NCBI RefSeq assembly: GCF_009829915.1
Contig: NZ_SZZW01000007.1
Coordinates: 30,333 to 94,332 of the forward strand
Source: Pantoea sp. Nvir
GTDB taxonomy: Bacteria; Pseudomonadota; Gammaproteobacteria; Enterobacterales; Enterobacteriaceae
Direction: 5' to 3'
DNA: 64,000 bases
In this document: in pieces, positions 35,843 to 45,772 of the stretch
Layout of the letters: every line of letters starts with the position of its first letter
Position numbering within the stretch: the first letter of the stretch is position 1
Notes under the pieces: model-generated
The model's input: the letters and a program-made list of their open reading frames with translations, nothing else
What the model was told of the DNA's origin: nothing
Databases searched by the model: none
Made by a program: the position numbers and the translations under genes

Positions 35843-35941
35843 TAGAATAGACACGGAAGTCTGGTGATACTTTTACGTCTTATGAAATCTGAATTAAGAG
35901 CACCTTAATTCATCTCATTTCTTAGAAATCTCATTGATAGT

Positions 35942-35986
35942 TGTGGATAAAGGATCAATCATCTAGGAGTCTTAGACCTAGATGAT
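35942..35986. other. DnaA-box 9-mer and hairpin at a synteny junction
   Basis: Between convergent mdh and mscM there is a perfect TGTGGATAA at 35942-35950 and a 10-bp hairpin with arms 35958-35967 and 35977-35986. The 9-mer is expected about once by chance in a window this size. The hairpin may serve as a bidirectional terminator, though T-runs are lacking. Confidence 0.5.
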
Positions 35987-36016
35987 ATAATAGTTACCAG
36001 GGATATTTTAGTATAA

Positions 36017-39000
36017 TTAAAGACCACCAGACTTAAAGGTACGAGTTTCTAGAGTGCGGTTGCTGACAGGTAAATTCTTATCTAACATTTCCATGCGAAC
36101 TTGAAAAGGCGGGAAGGGCATTTCAATACCATGTTCAGCAAAGCCTCTGAGAATCAGCTGGTGTAGCTCATGACGCAGAGGCATACGATGGCCCATTTCA
36201 GCTGCGTGAATACGGAGCTCAAACAACTGAATACCTTGCTGTAGATCAACAAGGAAGACGTCCGGTACCGGCACGTCCAGCACGTAGCTACAGCGTTCGC
36301 ATGCTTGCTTTAATACAGTAGTTACCTTTTCGCTATCCACATGCGTAGGTGCAGGAATGGTCAATACCACACGTGTGACTGAGTCGGAAAGCGACCAGTT
36401 GATAAACTGCTCAGTGATAAATGCTTTGTTCGGCACAATGATTTCTTTACGATCCCAGTCAATGATAGTGGTAGCACGTGTATTAATACGTGTAATACTG
36501 CCTGTAAGATCACGGATAGTTACAGTGTCACCAATACGAATTGGCTTTTCAAAAAGAATAATTAGGCCGGAGATAAAGTTCGCGAAAATCTCCTGTAGTC
36601 CAAACCCGAGTCCTACACTAAGCGCAGCAACCAACCACTGTAGCTTTGACCATTCGATACCAATCATGGAGAAACCAATCATACTACCGAGCAGCATCAA
36701 AATGTATTTTGTTAGGGTAGTAATGGCGTAGCCGGTACCAGGTGTTAGGCTAAGATGTTGTAATATAGCTAGTTCTAGCAAGGCAGGCATATTGCGCACC
36801 AGTTGAGTAGTAATCATTAATACCAAAATGGCAATTAATACCGATCCCAGCGTAATCTGCTGAATGATTTCAATACCCTGTACCGTACTATTAACGTCCC
36901 ATAGGCGAATATTTTCGAGAAAGCCGAATGCAGAGTGGATTTCAGACCATAGTACAATCACCGAAACTAACGCTATCAAAGTTAGAAGAGAACGCACTAG
37001 TCGTAGTGATTGTGCACTGATAGTGTCGAGATCAATAACAGGCTCCTCAATTTCCATTTCGTTGTTTTGAGGAACAGTATCTTTCTCATTTTCATTGCGC
37101 GCCCGACTCGCTAGTATATCAGCACGACGTTGACGGGCGCGATCAAAGGCTATGCGGCGCCGCTGAATAAGCATCCAACGGCGAATAATATGGTAAATTA
37201 CCAGCAATAGGAACCAAATAGCGACTGAGGTTTCCAGACGTGCTAATAGTGCTTGTACAGTTGCTAGATAACCAATCATTGAAGCAAGTGCGGCTGCTAA
37301 AGGAATAGCAATCATTAGATTCCACAGCACTTGATTTACCATATTATCGCCGTTACCCTCCTTGTCCAGATAGAGTGGGATACCAGCGCGCTTAAGGCTT
37401 ACAGTAACGATCGATAGCGCACCACAGATTAGAATAAAACAGAGTCGTCCGATCGAGGCGGCAAACTGCTTATCTGCCATATTGGAAAAAGCGATTAATA
37501 ACATCATCAAAGGTACAATGAAGCCGATGGTCAACGAATAGTAACGAGTCGCACGAGCCACACGTGGCTGTGCCCAGCGAAAATGCACGACAAAAAGACC
37601 GTTTGAACGAGCAAACACGGCGCTGATCATAAAGACCCACAGTAAAGGAAGTGTTGCGGTAATACCATCGCCCAAGGCTATAGCAATGGGGTAGGGCCAC
37701 GCATGCTGTAACCCGTACCCGAGTGCAGCCCATAATACTGGTAGCGGTAATGCTACTAAAATCGACCAGAGAAAGGTAAATATTGTTAGACTAAAGCGAT
37801 CTTGGGTTACTTTGCCTACTTTATTAGCCGCATGTGCTAGAAAATCGTTGAAGTGGGTTCGTGTTTTGATGCTAAAGCCGACTAGCACTCCTGCTCCGAT
37901 TAGCGGTAGCAGCATTTCTCGCGTGGTAAACATCATTGCTAGAGCTTTACTCATCTGGTTCAGTGTGTCGAGCGACATCAAGCGTGAGAGATCGCGTGCA
38001 ACCTCTACTGGATAGTTTAAGCCAATCGGGCTGACATCTGCTGTCCAGAAAAGATAACGGTGTGTTGCATCTTTAACGTCAGTTAGCACATCCTTTAATT
38101 GGGTATTAGCAACTTTGAGTTTTGTAATCTCTAAAATTAGAGTATCGCAGCCAGAAATAAGTGCATTAAGCAGCCTACTCTGGATTTTTAGCTGTGTATC
38201 AAAAATACGATGTTGTTTGTTGGTAAAAGGAAAGCCGTTGGCTTGATGCACTTTATGTAGTATATCCTGTTGCCGCAGCAAATCCTCATAGCGTAAGCGT
38301 TGCACACGTAGCTGTGCCATCTCGCTGTCGATTTGTTGTGGTTTAGGCATTGCAGGCAATCGCGCTACCTGTGCGCGCAGTGCTTCACCTAGAAGATTTG
38401 AAGCGCTCAACCACTGAGATTGTTCTCTCAGTGTGCTTAAAGCCTGACGTACCTGAATAATTTGTTCGGTGGCCATACGCTGTTGGGAAACTACTAATTC
38501 CATACGCTGTGTTTGCTGTTTCAGTGCATCGGAAAGCTCGCGATTTACAAGAAACTGTTTGCTGATTACGGTGGGTAGATCGTCACTGTTTTCCACTAAT
38601 TGTTCGGTAAGCGAGAGTACCACTTCTGCTTTACGCTGGCGCTGTTCATTGAACTCATCACATAGTATCTGCAAATGATTATTGAGCTGTGTTGTCATGC
38701 ATTGATGAAGACTAGAGAGTATGCGAACAAGTTTCTGACGATTATTGGCGAAAAATTGCGCCAACTTTAGCTCGTCGCAGCGTGCTTCGTGAAGAGTACG
38801 AGCTTCCAGAAGCATCCATAATTTTCCCTGAGGAAAGGTATCGCTAGCTTCACTTTGCAGGCGATGATTACTCTTGATTATCTTCTGACGTGCATTGCCC
38901 TGCTGCTGGGGAAGTTGCGATAACGAATAGATGATTGCATCAGCACTATCCTTTTCATGCTGTCTCTGACGGCTATCTTCTAGCATTTGACTGCTGATCA

Positions 39001-39277
39001 GAATTTTATTGTCGAGTTTAGAACTACTTATCATACCTTGCACACTTTTGCTACTGTTGTCTAATAAGGTGATTTGCTGTTGTAGTTCTCGCGTGAAGCG
39101 GGGAAAGTCGTTGATGATTTGTGGATACTGTTTTGCACACGCTGTAGAGGCATCGCGGTTTACCGTTTCAGCCTCATCCAGTAATTGTTTAAGTTGGCTA
39201 ACTTCAGATATAGCCTCTGCCGATAGCACTGAGGTGTTGAGCCATAAACTCATCATTAAGATAAAAAACAATTGCAC
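36017..39277 (-). CDS. mscM: Miniconductance mechanosensitive channel MscM (YjeP)
   Basis: MscM is a large MscS-family channel that opens on membrane tension during osmotic downshock. It has 1086 residues against 1107 in E. coli. A GTG start gives a signal peptide (MQLFFILMMSLWLNTSVLSA); a long helical periplasmic domain follows (to about 470), then a multi-helix region and the C-terminal MscS pore domain with VGLGFGLQEIFANFISGLI and FEKPIRIGDTV. It is the longest gene here and fully open. It follows psd by 20 bp, as in E. coli. Confidence 0.96.
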   Translation of the reverse strand: MQLFFILMMSLWLNTSVLSAEAISEVSQLKQLLDEAETVNRDASTACAKQYPQIINDFPRFTRELQQQITLLDNSSKSVQGMISSSKLDNKILISSQMLEDSRQRQHEKDSADAIIYSLSQLPQQQGNARQKIIKSNHRLQSEASDTFPQGKLWMLLEARTLHEARCDELKLAQFFANNRQKLVRILSSLHQCMTTQLNNHLQILCDEFNEQRQRKAEVVLSLTEQLVENSDDLPTVISKQFLVNRELSDALKQQTQRMELVVSQQRMATEQIIQVRQALSTLREQSQWLSASNLLGEALRAQVARLPAMPKPQQIDSEMAQLRVQRLRYEDLLRQQDILHKVHQANGFPFTNKQHRIFDTQLKIQSRLLNALISGCDTLILEITKLKVANTQLKDVLTDVKDATHRYLFWTADVSPIGLNYPVEVARDLSRLMSLDTLNQMSKALAMMFTTREMLLPLIGAGVLVGFSIKTRTHFNDFLAHAANKVGKVTQDRFSLTIFTFLWSILVALPLPVLWAALGYGLQHAWPYPIAIALGDGITATLPLLWVFMISAVFARSNGLFVVHFRWAQPRVARATRYYSLTIGFIVPLMMLLIAFSNMADKQFAASIGRLCFILICGALSIVTVSLKRAGIPLYLDKEGNGDNMVNQVLWNLMIAIPLAAALASMIGYLATVQALLARLETSVAIWFLLLVIYHIIRRWMLIQRRRIAFDRARQRRADILASRARNENEKDTVPQNNEMEIEEPVIDLDTISAQSLRLVRSLLTLIALVSVIVLWSEIHSAFGFLENIRLWDVNSTVQGIEIIQQITLGSVLIAILVLMITTQLVRNMPALLELAILQHLSLTPGTGYAITTLTKYILMLLGSMIGFSMIGIEWSKLQWLVAALSVGLGFGLQEIFANFISGLIILFEKPIRIGDTVTIRDLTGSITRINTRATTIIDWDRKEIIVPNKAFITEQFINWSLSDSVTRVVLTIPAPTHVDSEKVTTVLKQACERCSYVLDVPVPDVFLVDLQQGIQLFELRIHAAEMGHRMPLRHELHQLILRGFAEHGIEMPFPPFQVRMEMLDKNLPVSNRTLETRTFKSGGL

Positions 39278-39297
39278 AGCAAAAATACTCTTAGTGG

Positions 39298-40194
39298 TTA
39301 GTCGTTAACAATGGCGACAGTACTTGTCTGCGGAAGCACGACTGCCAGCGGCCTGCCGAGAATAGTCTTACTTTCCGCTTCCAGGGTTTCCGTTAACTGA
39401 ACGCGTCCCGGCGCAAATAGATTGATAACAGTAGAACCCAACTTAAAACGCCCCATCTCCTGACCTTTCAGTAGTACAATGGCACTTTTATTGTCCACTG
39501 CCGGGTAGTTCCAGCATTTGATGGCATCTTCATGAGGTGGGGTAATGGTGCCAGTCCAGATCGTTTCAATGCTACCAACGATAGTAGCTCCCACCAAAAT
39601 TTGCACCATTGGTCCTATATTAGTATCGAAAGAACAGATAATTCGTTCGTTGCGTGCGAATAGATTCTGGATATTACGTACAGTTAGTGGATTTACAGAG
39701 TACAACGTCCCAGGTACGTAGATCATCTGACGTAGAATGCCATTACATGGCATATGCACACGGTGGTAATCGCGCGGCGCAAGATAAATCGTGACGAAAT
39801 TTCCGTTGCTAAATTGAGCAACCATCTTTTCCTGACCTGCTAGCAGAGCCTCTAGAGTGTAGTAGTGACCCTTCGCTTGAAAAATTTGATTACCTTTAAT
39901 ACGGCCCAGTTGGCTAATTACTCCATCGGCTGGAAGTACGATTAGGTCGGCATCAGAATTGACAAGACGTGCATCATTTTTCAGTGGACGGACGAAAAAT
40001 TCGTTAAAAGTATGATAGCTAGCAGTATCGGAAATGCATGCTTCGGACATATCCACTTTATATATCCAGATAAAAATATCGATCGCTAGCTTAGTCAACC
40101 AGCCACCATGGCGGCTAGCGCCCCAAGCAGCAAGTTCAGTTAACCATTTTTTCGGAAGTATGTGATGTAGGCAGAGTTTTATATTATTAAACAC
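39298..40194 (-). CDS. psd: Phosphatidylserine decarboxylase proenzyme
   Basis: Psd decarboxylates phosphatidylserine to phosphatidylethanolamine at the inner membrane. The self-cleavage site LGST lies in [16 protein letters not shown], with the serine that becomes the pyruvoyl group at residue 254, the same position as in E. coli. [10 protein letters not shown] and SPRDYHR-type [14 protein letters not shown] are also kept. The 298 residues lack most of the variable E. coli C-terminal tail (322). The start is a GTG at 40194 with an AAGAGG site. The upstream neighbour rsgA is a pseudogene, so psd needs its own promoter now. Confidence 0.96.
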   Translation of the reverse strand: MFNNIKLCLHHILPKKWLTELAAWGASRHGGWLTKLAIDIFIWIYKVDMSEACISDTASYHTFNEFFVRPLKNDARLVNSDADLIVLPADGVISQLGRIKGNQIFQAKGHYYTLEALLAGQEKMVAQFSNGNFVTIYLAPRDYHRVHMPCNGILRQMIYVPGTLYSVNPLTVRNIQNLFARNERIICSFDTNIGPMVQILVGATIVGSIETIWTGTITPPHEDAIKCWNYPAVDNKSAIVLLKGQEMGRFKLGSTVINLFAPGRVQLTETLEAESKTILGRPLAVVLPQTSTVAIVND

Positions 40195-40522
40195 ATTAGC
40201 CTCTTAGCCTAATTTTGCTTAAATCAAAAAGGGGTACATTATACCAACACCTAGTTAGATGGTGAATTTCTTCCTTTTATATCAGTCGAGCCAAAGAAAA
40301 TCCCTCTACAAAAAATTAATCATTTCTAGTAGCAAAGTTCTTGCGCATTTTTGCCTGTGTCATTTTTTCTAAAATGCAATGATAATTTTTGAAACACGAA
40401 ATCTTAATTCTGTCTTTTCCAAAACTAATGCTAATAGCATAACCAGGGTCCTTACTATATTTACAATTTAATAAACGTCTAATTTCCTAAAATTAAAGTA
40501 ATTACACAAAATAATGCTTTGT

Positions 40523-41261
40523 TTATCTCGTCTTAAAATACCATAAACCAGAATCGCGGGAACCTGGTGAATAGATCACCTCACCGCCATGGGAAAAGTG
40601 GTATAGGTGAACCGCGGTATTGATATGCTGTTTCCAATCAGAAACGTCAAAGATATTATTAGTCAGAATCATGGTTTAATCCACTGCATCAAGATCGAGA
40701 ATAACATACAGCAGGTTTGATTGCTCGACACAGGACTGGCCAGAGATGATGCCGATTCGGTTAGTCAGGAGTCTTCCATATCTACGAGGCTTTTTCTAGA
40801 ATTGTTGGAGACTATTAGTATATGATAGCCGGTATGGTGATATATATTCATTTGTTTATCAATTAATATGCTCTTATCCTCGTCCAGCAAGCAGATTTGC
40901 TACCAATTTAGGCTCTATCTATTCCGAGTGTTTTTCTCGTCACGAGATATCGACTCTGATAATATTGCGTGATAGTCTCTGGAAATACGCTTCAACTCGT
41001 TACAATAGGCATTGTTTATCAGTATATTCCTGATCCTGCTCTTATGTACTACTTCAATGATACCTGGTCCTCCCCCTAGTGCAGGATGCATACTATAACA
41101 AATAGTCAAGGGTCACTAACTAGTAAATCTATGACACGCGGTAGATATTGCAGCCTCAAAGAGGTAACCATGAGCGCGCATCAATGCTTTTTGTTCCAAA
41201 TCATATTGGTGTTTAGCCTTAATGAAATGTTGTTAACCTTTTGAAAGTTTGTTTTGCTCAC
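40523..41261 (-). pseudogene. rsgA: Decayed rsgA (ribosome small-subunit GTPase)
   Basis: RsgA (YjeQ) helps mature the 30S subunit. Pieces in the E. coli order occur on the minus strand: MSKTNFQ at the start (with a GAGGA site), YLFEAAISTACHRFT, GIIEVVHKS (GIVEAVHER), then LTNRIGIISGQSCVEQSNLL ([20 protein letters not shown]), MILTNNIFDVS (EILTNDISDNS) and TAVHLYHFSHGGEVIYSPGS ([20 protein letters not shown]). Stops and frame shifts abound and the P-loop GxxGVGKS is destroyed (SCVEQS). The gene ends with the G domain; the zinc domain is gone. Confidence 0.92.
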
Positions 41262-41368
41262 GCATCCTCTCTTATCAATTTTCTTCATATTAAACAACTC
41301 ACAATAATGATATACTGAATTGAGTATAGGTGACTATTTCACTATTATGGACACAGCGAAAAATAAGC

Positions 41369-41917
41369 ATGATAGCAGGAAATGAAAAGAATCTGATTTG
41401 GATTGATCTAGAAATGACAGGGCTTAATCCTGAGGTTGATTGCATTATAGAGATCGCTACATTGGTTACCGACGCCCATCTCAATATTCTGGCTGAAGGA
41501 CCAGTGGTAGCGGTACATCAGTCTAATTCAAAAATAGCTCTAATGAATGATTGGAATATGCGAATCCATACCTTAAGCGGCTTACTCAAGCGCGTTAGAG
41601 CCAGTACGTTCGATGATTATAGTGCTGAAATGGCAACGCTAGATTTCTTAAAACAATGGGTGCCCCCCAACAGTTCACCGATTTGTGGTAATAGCATCGG
41701 CCAAGATCGTAGATTTCTTTTCAAATATATGCCAGAGCTGGAGACTTACTTTCATTATCGCTACTTAGATGTGAGCACTTTAAAAGAACTAGCGTACCGT
41801 TGGAAACCAGAGATTTTGTCGTGCTTTAAAAAGAAAGGCACACACAATGCGTTAGATGATATTCGTGAATCCGTTTCCGAGCTGGCTTACTATCGAGATC
41901 ATTTTTTACAGCTTTAG
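41369..41917 (+). CDS. orn: Oligoribonuclease
   Basis: Orn degrades short RNA oligonucleotides to mononucleotides and is essential in E. coli. The start is the ATG at 41369 ([18 protein letters not shown]), giving 182 residues against 181; the frame upstream to 41330 lacks family support. The DEDD exonuclease residues are in [19 protein letters not shown] and DDIRES, with the basal HNALDD histidine. The ribosome site is poor. It stands alone between the rsgA and queG remnants. Confidence 0.96.
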   Translation: MIAGNEKNLIWIDLEMTGLNPEVDCIIEIATLVTDAHLNILAEGPVVAVHQSNSKIALMNDWNMRIHTLSGLLKRVRASTFDDYSAEMATLDFLKQWVPPNSSPICGNSIGQDRRFLFKYMPELETYFHYRYLDVSTLKELAYRWKPEILSCFKKKGTHNALDDIRESVSELAYYRDHFLQL

Positions 41918-42377
41918 CTCTAAAGGTTGTACTAGAAAAAAGTAAATCGCTATTTTAAATGCACAAAAGATCTAAGGCTTGGATTTTTTTGAGATTTGTG
42001 TAGTATTAATATGTTATCCGAACAGCAAATACTCCCTACCAGGGAATATTCTATGCAACGGTACAATTTACGAGAGCAGCTTATTTAGTAGAGCACAAAC
42101 TTGCCAAAGTTGGTATTATGGGCATAAATATTATTTTTTGCTCCCATATTTTTAATATGATTAATTATTATATAGTTAATGAAGTTAGTAAGAATTTATG
42201 TGTTATGTTTTACCCTTTTATATTATCCACATGAGCACAAGTAGTGTTTACTTGTTGCTTATAATTAATGATAAAAAAAAATTTTTAAAAAAATAGTGTG
42301 CAGCTGTTAGTATTTTCATTCAAAAGTGAGGTATCAACTAGCTGTTTATTTAAGTGCATCAACGATTATTAAATCTA

Positions 42378-42513
42378 GTATAAGCTTACTCGTCACCATG
42401 ACGAGGCATTAATCGAACCAGCAACCCCATGACTCTTCGACGTTAGTAATTCCGAGAGTGTTGAAAACGCGCATTATGCACCAGCCGCATCTACATTACA
42501 TAATACTACTCAT
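42378..42513 (-). pseudogene. queG: Probable decayed queG N-terminus
   Basis: QueG reduces epoxyqueuosine in tRNA. From an ATG at 42513 the minus strand reads MSSIM, a stop, then IMRVFNTLGITNVEESWGCW, which resembles the E. coli QueG N-terminus LELGFQQVGITDTDLSESEP. It has the right place and strand (divergent from the nnr remnant). Only the first 45 or so codons are recognisable. Confidence 0.5.
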
Positions 42514-42839
42514 CTACACTACCCTGAAGGCGTATTTATGTAGTGCAATGATTACGTACGGTAATCATAGTGATTATCACTCTCTGAAATGAAAATTTTC
42601 GTATTAATATTTCATTTTTTAAGCAAATTAATAATTATTAAGAAATGATAACCTAAGTAATTAGTATGAAAAGTAGATAATATAGTATTCCATTTAATAT
42701 GCGCATAATAAAAAACACTCGGGTCCCTAAGCACGAATAGAGCTAGAGTACTAGGTAGTAGTAAGATTGATTAGTTTATTTAGTGCGAGATATTTAAGAA
42801 GGTGCGATTATTAATTTTAATATTTTAATAAAGGTAATA

Positions 42840-43135
42840 CTTCACTGGCTGGGTTCTCTATAATCATAACTAAAATAGCTGTAGTAACAACTGTGTTATT
42901 TAGTGAACGAATATGTGCTAGGTACCTACATTAATATATGTTCCTATCTCAGCTTAAACTACATTAAATTTAATATCGTGTACATCTAACTTCCCCTACA
43001 GTGATGATGCTTGATCTACTGTTAAAGCTACTGGCGATGATACGTCTCTGCTTGCCTAGTACATTTATCTTCACTATGCAAATGCTGTATTTTATTGCAA
43101 TAAAAATTAACCGTATTGATCTGCAAAGATCCTTA
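42840..43135 (+). pseudogene. nnr: Decayed nnr (yjeF, NAD(P)HX repair enzyme)
   Basis: Nnr repairs hydrated NADH and NADPH. The plus strand reads GFSIIITKIAVVTTVLFSER (E. coli GYVVARLAKAVGIEVTLLAQ), DA-stop-STVKATGDDT (DIPSGLLAETGAT) and LYFIAIKINR (ITFIALKPGL) in the proper order and in different frames. The C-terminal kinase-like half is not recognisable. It sits just ahead of tsaE, as in E. coli. Confidence 0.7.
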
Positions 43136-43519
43136 TTTTAAGGATGCTATTTACATTATTTTTATCTTAGTAGTTGGTGTTTGGCACCTTATTCGCCCTC
43201 CCTCCTATATATTTAGATATAACAATAGACACTTGTTAGTAATAGGGTCCGATCACATTGTTTCATAATTTGCATGACGACGAAATATTTCCGAGTAAAG
43301 GAACGGGACATAGTGCACATACTAAAATCTAGTCTAGAAGTATGTTAGATGGGATAATAGTCAGTGATTTTAAAAAGTGGCAGTGAATAAAATTCTTATT
43401 TTCAGACCTTGATACGCTTACTTTTAGTAGCAGTTAATACATAGAGAAGTCAGAATCAGATTATAGATATCACAGCTAGAAGTAGTGCCTAAAGGTTAAA
43501 TACTTTTGCTACTAATAAT

Positions 43520-43560
43520 ACTAGCTATTGCTACCATCATGGATGGTAGCAATAGCTAGT
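43520..43560. repeat. 19-bp perfect hairpin upstream of tsaE
   Basis: Arms 43520-43538 and 43542-43560 are exact reverse complements with loop ATG, at about 40 percent GC. It is the longest perfect stem in the window apart from the atp terminator, ends 92 bp before the tsaE ATG, and has no T-run on either side. Confidence 0.85.
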
Positions 43561-43651
43561 GCAGTGCGTAACATGTTAGCAATAGATTTATTCAAGCTGT
43601 TTTGTGTTGTTTCTGCCTAAAAAAAGATTTTTTAACAATAAAGCATACAGT

Positions 43652-44116
43652 ATGAAAACTTGTGTTATTCCCTTGCCTGATGAAGAGGCAACCCTTAAAT
43701 TGGGTTCTCAGTTGGCCAGCTTTTGTACTAAAACCGCAGTAATTTACCTCTATGGAGAGATAGGTACAGGAAAAACAACACTTAGCCGAGGAGTTTTGCA
43801 AGCATTCGGCCATTATGGCAAGGTTAAAAGCCCGACTTACACGTTAGTAGAGCCTTACAGTCTTGGTGCAAGTATGCTATATCACTTTGATTTATATCGT
43901 CTTATAGATCCTGAGGAGTTAGAATTCATAGGAATTCGTGACTACTGCACTGGAGATAATATTTGTTTGGTTGAGTGGCCACAGCGTGGCAAAGGCGTGT
44001 TACCATCCCCCGACTTGGCGCTCATGCTGAGTTATGCTGGCTCTGCTCGCGAGGCACTGCTGAAAGCACACTCCTCGCTGGGCGAATCACTGATAGAACG
44101 GGTAGATCAGGGATGA
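43652..44116 (+). CDS. tsaE: tRNA threonylcarbamoyladenosine biosynthesis protein TsaE
   Basis: TsaE is the ATPase of the TsaBCDE pathway that makes t6A37 in ANN-decoding tRNAs. The ATG at 43652 starts [18 protein letters not shown] and gives 154 residues (E. coli 153); an upstream ATG at 43604 adds 16 residues unrelated to the family. The P-loop [29 protein letters not shown] and VEWPQRG are conserved. It overlaps amiB by 4 bases (ATGA), the first step of a tightly packed tsaE-amiB-mutL-miaA-hfq string. Confidence 0.96.
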   Translation: MKTCVIPLPDEEATLKLGSQLASFCTKTAVIYLYGEIGTGKTTLSRGVLQAFGHYGKVKSPTYTLVEPYSLGASMLYHFDLYRLIDPEELEFIGIRDYCTGDNICLVEWPQRGKGVLPSPDLALMLSYAGSAREALLKAHSSLGESLIERVDQG

Positions 44117-45741
44117 TTAAATTGATGAAAATTTTGCTTTTATTTTATTTAAGTGCTGTACCTGTGCTGGCTGCTAGTTTTTCTAATATCAGAGTAAAAA
44201 ACAGCAATAATCAGGCAATAGTAGAGATAAGCCTCGATAAACAGCCAGCATATGATTACTTCCAGTTGCATAACCCGGATCGGGTGGTACTAGATATTAG
44301 TCAGGGCCTTATAATACATGGACTACCACTTAAATTCAGCGGCCAAAATATCATAAAATGTATTCGTACTAGCAGGCCGAAAAATAATCACAATATTCGG
44401 TTGGTGTTCGAATTGACGAGATTTGCAAAAATACATGCAGTGCCGCCGCGTAAAAGCAATAGATATAATGTAATGCTTATTATTGATGGCACGCGTCCCA
44501 TTAGTCGCACAGCGCCAGTTTCGACGATAAAGGCAATGTCCAATCATACTACTGTCAAGACTTTTGATTCAACCCAAAAGATTAGAGTGACCAATTCAAA
44601 TGCTATGATGCATTCTAGTAAAGTAGGATTAACTAGCAACGATACGGTGATTGTTGCAATTGACGCCGGCCATGGTGGACAAGATCCTGGTGCAACTGGT
44701 CAGTATGGTCTACATGAAAAGAACGTGACCATCGCCATCGCGTGTAAACTAAAGACGTTGCTGAATAATGATCCAATGTTTAAGGGTGTACTAACTCGTA
44801 GAGGAAATTATTTTATTTCGGTAATGGGGCGTTCAGATGTAGCACGTAAAGAAAATGCTAATCTGCTAGTTTCTATTCACGCTGATTCGGCGCCAAGCCA
44901 TAGCGCTACTGGTGCTTCGGTGTGGGTTTTATCAAACCGCCGAGCTAACAGCGAAATGGCAAATTGGCTGGAGCAGCGAGAGAAGCAATCTGAACTGTTA
45001 GGGGGTGCAGGAGATCTGCTGGTAAATAACCAATCTGATCCCTACCTTAGCCAAGCATTACTGGATCTGCAGTTTGGTTATTCGCAACGTGTCGGTTATG
45101 GTGTGGCGGTAAAGGTGCTACAAGAATTACACAGAATTTCGCCGTTGCATAAACTTCTACCTGAACATGCTAGCCTTGGCGTCCTGCGTTCACCGGATAT
45201 CCCTTCTCTCTTGGTAGAAACCGGATTTATCAGTAATGCCTCAGAGGAACGACTTCTTGGTAGCAGCGCTTATCAGGAAAAAATTGCAATGGCCATTTAT
45301 AGGGGATTGCGAAATTATTTTCTGGCACACCCCCTACAATCGTTCTCGAGAAAGAAAAAACGGTTTTTTTACTCATCTCCTATAGCTAAAAAAGTCGCTA
45401 TTAATAAAGTAAAGGGCACTAAGAAATATACCTATATAGTGCCTTGTCATACAGTCATACGTGGTGAAACTCTCTCCGGCATTGCTGCAAAGTATGGCGT
45501 AAATATAGTGATATTGCGTGAAATAAATCAGCTTAATCGCGATATGGTCTTAGTTGGTCAACGCCTGAATATAACGGTGCCATCCAGAAATCTAAGAGCC
45601 ACGCGCGGTCTAGTAGCCCATAAAGTGATACGTGGTGATTCGTTAGTTACCATTTCCGCAAATGATGGCATCAGCCCACAGGCAAAGAAGTCAGGGCAAA
45701 ATCTCAAAATTCCTGCTTCCTCTAACAGACTGGTCAGGTGA
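44113..45741 (+). CDS. amiB: N-acetylmuramoyl-L-alanine amidase AmiB with LysM repeats
   Basis: AmiB is a zinc amidase that splits septal murein at division. The start at 44113 overlaps the tsaE stop; an ATG at 44125 is possible. The signal peptide ([16 protein letters not shown]) is followed by an AMIN domain (about 25-120), then the Amidase_3 domain with [28 protein letters not shown] and [11 protein letters not shown]. The C-terminus adds LysM-type repeats, absent from E. coli AmiB but common in relatives: one complete (about 442-490) and one shortened ([18 protein letters not shown]). Total 542 residues. Confidence 0.95.
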   Translation: MIKLMKILLLFYLSAVPVLAASFSNIRVKNSNNQAIVEISLDKQPAYDYFQLHNPDRVVLDISQGLIIHGLPLKFSGQNIIKCIRTSRPKNNHNIRLVFELTRFAKIHAVPPRKSNRYNVMLIIDGTRPISRTAPVSTIKAMSNHTTVKTFDSTQKIRVTNSNAMMHSSKVGLTSNDTVIVAIDAGHGGQDPGATGQYGLHEKNVTIAIACKLKTLLNNDPMFKGVLTRRGNYFISVMGRSDVARKENANLLVSIHADSAPSHSATGASVWVLSNRRANSEMANWLEQREKQSELLGGAGDLLVNNQSDPYLSQALLDLQFGYSQRVGYGVAVKVLQELHRISPLHKLLPEHASLGVLRSPDIPSLLVETGFISNASEERLLGSSAYQEKIAMAIYRGLRNYFLAHPLQSFSRKKKRFFYSSPIAKKVAINKVKGTKKYTYIVPCHTVIRGETLSGIAAKYGVNIVILREINQLNRDMVLVGQRLNITVPSRNLRATRGLVAHKVIRGDSLVTISANDGISPQAKKSGQNLKIPASSNRLVR

Positions 45742-45772
45742 TTGCAGGCCCTATAAGAATGAGGGAACCACC

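Larger units (their letters stand above)
41918..43651. other. 1.7 kb spacer with queG and nnr remnants
   Basis: In E. coli this interval holds tRNA-Gly genes, queG (minus) and nnr (plus). Remnants of the two protein genes are listed separately. No tRNA-Gly could be found. The 41918-42377 part shows nothing I recognise, apart from a perfect DnaA-box 9-mer TTATCCACA at 42223-42231. A very strong hairpin lies at 43520-43560. Confidence 0.55.

Noticed and set aside
42380..42480. tRNA-like stretch with GGTTCGATT on the minus strand
   Set aside because: The T-stem would not pair, no acceptor stem can be drawn, and the same bases read as the QueG N-terminus.
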